Assembly (NCBI GenBank): GCA_003218935.1
Contig: QHPA01000362.1
Span: 1 to 7,691, forward strand
DNA from: Verrucomicrobiota bacterium
GTDB taxonomy: Bacteria; Verrucomicrobiota; Verrucomicrobiia; Limisphaerales; AV2
DNA length: 7,691 bases
Reading direction: 5' to 3'
Shown here: positions 5,881-7,691 of the stretch, one piece after another
Layout: every line of letters begins with the position of its first letter
Numbering within the stretch: position 1 is the first letter of the stretch
The notes under the pieces: generated by a model
Seen by the model: only the letters and a program-made list of their open reading frames with translations
What the model was told of the DNA's origin: nothing
The model's database searches: none
Translations under genes and position numbers: made by a program

Positions 5881-6822
5881 ATGATGGACGAATTCGAATT
5901 GATCGCTCACCTGACACTGTCACTTAACACCAACGACAGCACGGTGGTCGGCGCCGGGGACGACTGCGCGTTGATCGATCTGGGGTTGCCGGATCGTTGG
6001 CTGTTGTTCAAAACCGACGCCGTGGTGGAAGGAATTCATTTTATGAAGACGGCGGCACCCGAAAAAATCGGCCACAAAGCTCTGGGCCGTTGCCTGAGCG
6101 ACGTGGCGGCCATGGCCGGCACACCAACGCACGCGTTGATCACGCTGGCGTTGCCGGCCGATTTTGATTCCGGTTTCCTGGAGCGGATTTACGCGGGCAT
6201 TAACACGCTCGCCAAGCGGCATGGTGTGGCCATTGTCGGCGGTGAGACGACGATAAACCCGGAGCGAATGCTCATTTCCGCCTCCGTCCTGGGCACGGTG
6301 ACGCGGGGAAAGTCGCCGCTGCGTTCCGGCGCAAAAGCGGGCGATGCCATCTTTGTCACCGGCGAACTGGGCGGCTCTTTGTCCGGAAAGCATCTCGATT
6401 TCGAACCGCGATTGTCCGAAGCGCGTTGGCTGGCGGAGAATTTTTCCATTCACGCGATGATGGACATCAGCGACGGTCTGGCCGGCGACCTGCGGCACAT
6501 CCTGAAGGCGAGCAAAGTCGGGGCTGAGTTGCTCTCCGACGCCATTCCGATCAGTCGCGCGGCGAAATTGGCCGCTCGCGCGGACTCTTCAGCCAAGCTA
6601 CCACTCCTGGCCGCGCTGACCGACGGCGAGGATTTTGAGTTGCTGTTCACGGCCGCCGGCCGCGACGGCGTGCCGCTGCTCGAAGCCTGGAAGAAACAAT
6701 TTCCAGAATTACGCCTCAGTTGCATCGGCAGGATTACCGCCGAACCGGGCGTTACCATTCGCGACAAAAAGGGAGTCAGGCCGCTGTCAGCTCATGGTTA
6801 CGTTCATTTCCAAAAGCCCTGA
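5881..6822 (+). CDS. thiL: Thiamine-monophosphate kinase
   Basis: ThiL phosphorylates thiamine monophosphate with ATP to give thiamine diphosphate, the last step of cofactor synthesis, in the cytoplasm. The 313-residue length is typical. The start MDEFELIAHL matches the family. N-terminal PurM/AIRS-like half: GAGDDCALID (24-33), KTDAVVEGIHF (44-54), CLSDVAAMAGTP (71-82) and VGGETT (119-124). The C-terminal half has VTGELGGS (159-166), MMDISDGLAGDL (193-204), TDGEDFELLF (247-256) and the terminal HGYVHF. The fourth motif is usually GGDT; Glu replaces Asp here, a conservative metal-ligand-type change seen in related PurM-like enzymes. Two adjacent ATGs (5881, 5884) are equally possible starts; the second fits the family start better. 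No TPP riboswitch is visible upstream. The 3' end overlaps tsaE by 29 nt. Confidence 0.95.
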   Translation: MMDEFELIAHLTLSLNTNDSTVVGAGDDCALIDLGLPDRWLLFKTDAVVEGIHFMKTAAPEKIGHKALGRCLSDVAAMAGTPTHALITLALPADFDSGFLERIYAGINTLAKRHGVAIVGGETTINPERMLISASVLGTVTRGKSPLRSGAKAGDAIFVTGELGGSLSGKHLDFEPRLSEARWLAENFSIHAMMDISDGLAGDLRHILKASKVGAELLSDAIPISRAAKLAARADSSAKLPLLAALTDGEDFELLFTAAGRDGVPLLEAWKKQFPELRLSCIGRITAEPGVTIRDKKGVRPLSAHGYVHFQKP

Positions 6823-7246
6823 AGAAACCATGACGCTCGGTGAACGATGGGGCCGTGAGGCGCCGTCCGGCCAGGTCATCGGACTGACCGGCGCTCTCGG
6901 CTCGGGCAAGACGCAATTGGTCAAAGGCATCGCCCGCGGTCTCGGAGTGACCAACCGCGTGCATTCGCCCACCTTCACCCTGATCAATGAATATAACGGC
7001 GGACGACTGTCGCTGTTTCACCTCGACCTGTATCGGCTCGAATCGCGCCGGGAGATTGTCGCTGCCGGGTTGGAGGAATATTTTTGCCGATCGAAGGGCG
7101 TGGCGGTGATCGAATGGGCGGAGCGATGGTTCGACCCGGTTTCAACCTTTGGGTTTCAGGTTCCCGGCTTGAGATTGCGGCGAGTCAGTCTGGAAGTTTC
7201 GAGCGAACGGGAGCGACGCATCGCGTATGAAGATTTTGGCCCTTGA
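6794..7246 (+). CDS. tsaE: tRNA t6A biosynthesis ATPase TsaE
   Basis: TsaE (YjeE) is the ATPase that works with TsaB and TsaD to place the threonylcarbamoyl group on A37 of ANN-decoding tRNAs. The 150-residue protein has the P-loop GALGSGKT (33-40), the switch-like SPTFTLINEY (58-67), HLDLYRL (76-82) and VIEWAER (105-111), all family hallmarks in the right order. The reading frame is open further upstream (to 6635), but the ATG at 6794 is chosen because MVTFISKSPEETMTLGERWG matches the usual TsaE N-terminus. The upstream codons only shadow thiL. It overlaps thiL by 29 nt and tsaB by 20 nt, so translation is probably coupled. The C-terminal tail after about 115 is less conserved, as in the family. 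Confidence 0.95.
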   Translation: MVTFISKSPEETMTLGERWGREAPSGQVIGLTGALGSGKTQLVKGIARGLGVTNRVHSPTFTLINEYNGGRLSLFHLDLYRLESRREIVAAGLEEYFCRSKGVAVIEWAERWFDPVSTFGFQVPGLRLRRVSLEVSSERERRIAYEDFGP

Positions 7247-7691
7247 ATTCTCCTCCGACCGACGGAGCGTCGCGGTGGTCGCCAACGGCCAGTTGTGCGC
7301 GCGGGCGCACGAGGCTCGCGCACGCGAAAGCCACGCGCTCGCTCTGGTGGACGAAGTGCTGCGCGCCGCCGGATGGGAACGCGAGGAAATCGATTGCCTG
7401 GCCGTTGGACTTGGCCCCGGTTCCTACACCGGCATTCGCGCCGCCATCGCGTTGGCCCAGGGCTGGCAATTGGCCCGCGGCACCGAGGTCACCGGCGTCA
7501 GCAGCGTCGAATGTCTGGCCAGCCAGGCGCACGCGGAAAAAATGTTTGGCCGCGCGAGCATTGTCATCGACGCGCAACGCAACGAATTTTATCTCGCTCG
7601 TTACGAGATTGGGGCGGCCGGATGGCGCGAATTGGAACCATTGCGCCTTGCCTCAATGGATGAAACGCGGGCAATAGTGAAGACGGACGGA
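7227..7691 (+). CDS. tsaB: tRNA t6A biosynthesis protein TsaB (3' end beyond window)
   Basis: The frame starting at ATG 7227 stays open to the last base, giving 155 residues of an expected roughly 210-240. MKILALEFSSDRRSVAVV is the ASKHA-type N-terminal strand pair. ESHALALVDEVL (34-45) and GLGPGSYTGIRAAIALAQG (61-79) are diagnostic of TsaB (YeaZ), and IVIDAQRNEFYLARYE matches the later conserved D-A-R-x-x-E-x-Y block. TsaB is a non-catalytic scaffold that dimerises with TsaD and recruits TsaE. The start lies inside the end of tsaE in a different frame. A GGGAG about 13 nt upstream is too far for a good ribosome binding site, so coupling to tsaE translation is likely. No frameshift is seen; truncation is only the window edge. 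Confidence 0.95.
   Translation, partial: MKILALEFSSDRRSVAVVANGQLCARAHEARARESHALALVDEVLRAAGWEREEIDCLAVGLGPGSYTGIRAAIALAQGWQLARGTEVTGVSSVECLASQAHAEKMFGRASIVIDAQRNEFYLARYEIGAAGWRELEPLRLASMDETRAIVKTDG

Noticed and set aside
6635..6793. Upstream extension of the tsaE frame by 53 codons
   Set aside because: The extension lies wholly within thiL, is Arg/Cys/Pro-rich without family match, and TsaE proteins start where the ATG at 6794 begins.
7243..7677. Alternative plus-strand frames at the 3' edge (7243-7677 and 7295-7663)
   Set aside because: Both are shadows of tsaB, which reads through the same region with diagnostic motifs; the shadow products are Arg/Ala/Pro-rich with no motifs.

Overview
The window is a bacterial chromosome segment with ordinary-looking gene content. 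It is GC-rich overall: sample blocks counted by hand reach about 70% in housekeeping genes and about 55% in the protease block. The mix of gene families, near-absence of Shine-Dalgarno sequences and abundance of intergenic and intragenic palindromic repeats suggest a soil-type Verrucomicrobiota (Pedosphaera/Limisphaerales-like). This placement is an inference from gene style and repeats, not a proven assignment. No RNA genes, CRISPR array, transposase or phage gene was seen.

Layout. Positions 1-199 are non-coding and carry two hairpin-type repeats. An Rrf2-family regulator (200-619, +) follows and converges on a minus-strand pair: a newly noticed 46-residue small ORF (2263-2403, -) with a strong ribosome binding site, overlapping by ATGA the start of a secreted double-DTG aspartic protease with a C-terminal PDZ domain (683-2266, -). 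A large near-perfect hairpin (2455-2515) separates this pair from the gene upstream of it. That gene (2596-4815, -) encodes a YyaL/SPATA20-type protein (DUF255 thioredoxin-like domain plus a helical glycosidase-like region). Its coding sequence is interrupted, in frame, by two copies of a REP-like palindromic element in opposite orientations.

The divergent intergenic region 4816-5054 holds a 15-bp palindrome next to the thioredoxin-like gene and a set of degenerate inverted repeats. From 5055 a compact plus-strand cluster begins: a CPBP-family membrane protease, thiL (thiamine-monophosphate kinase), tsaE and a 3'-truncated tsaB. thiL/tsaE and tsaE/tsaB overlap, and the first gap is 13 nt, so co-transcription is likely. 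tsaE and tsaB act together, with TsaD, in tRNA t6A modification. ThiL makes the cofactor thiamine diphosphate. The membrane protease has no obvious functional tie to them.

No clearly new multi-gene system is visible. The points most worth follow-up are the palindromic elements translated as part of a protein, the small ORF translationally coupled to the aspartic protease, and the palindrome upstream of the thioredoxin-like gene.
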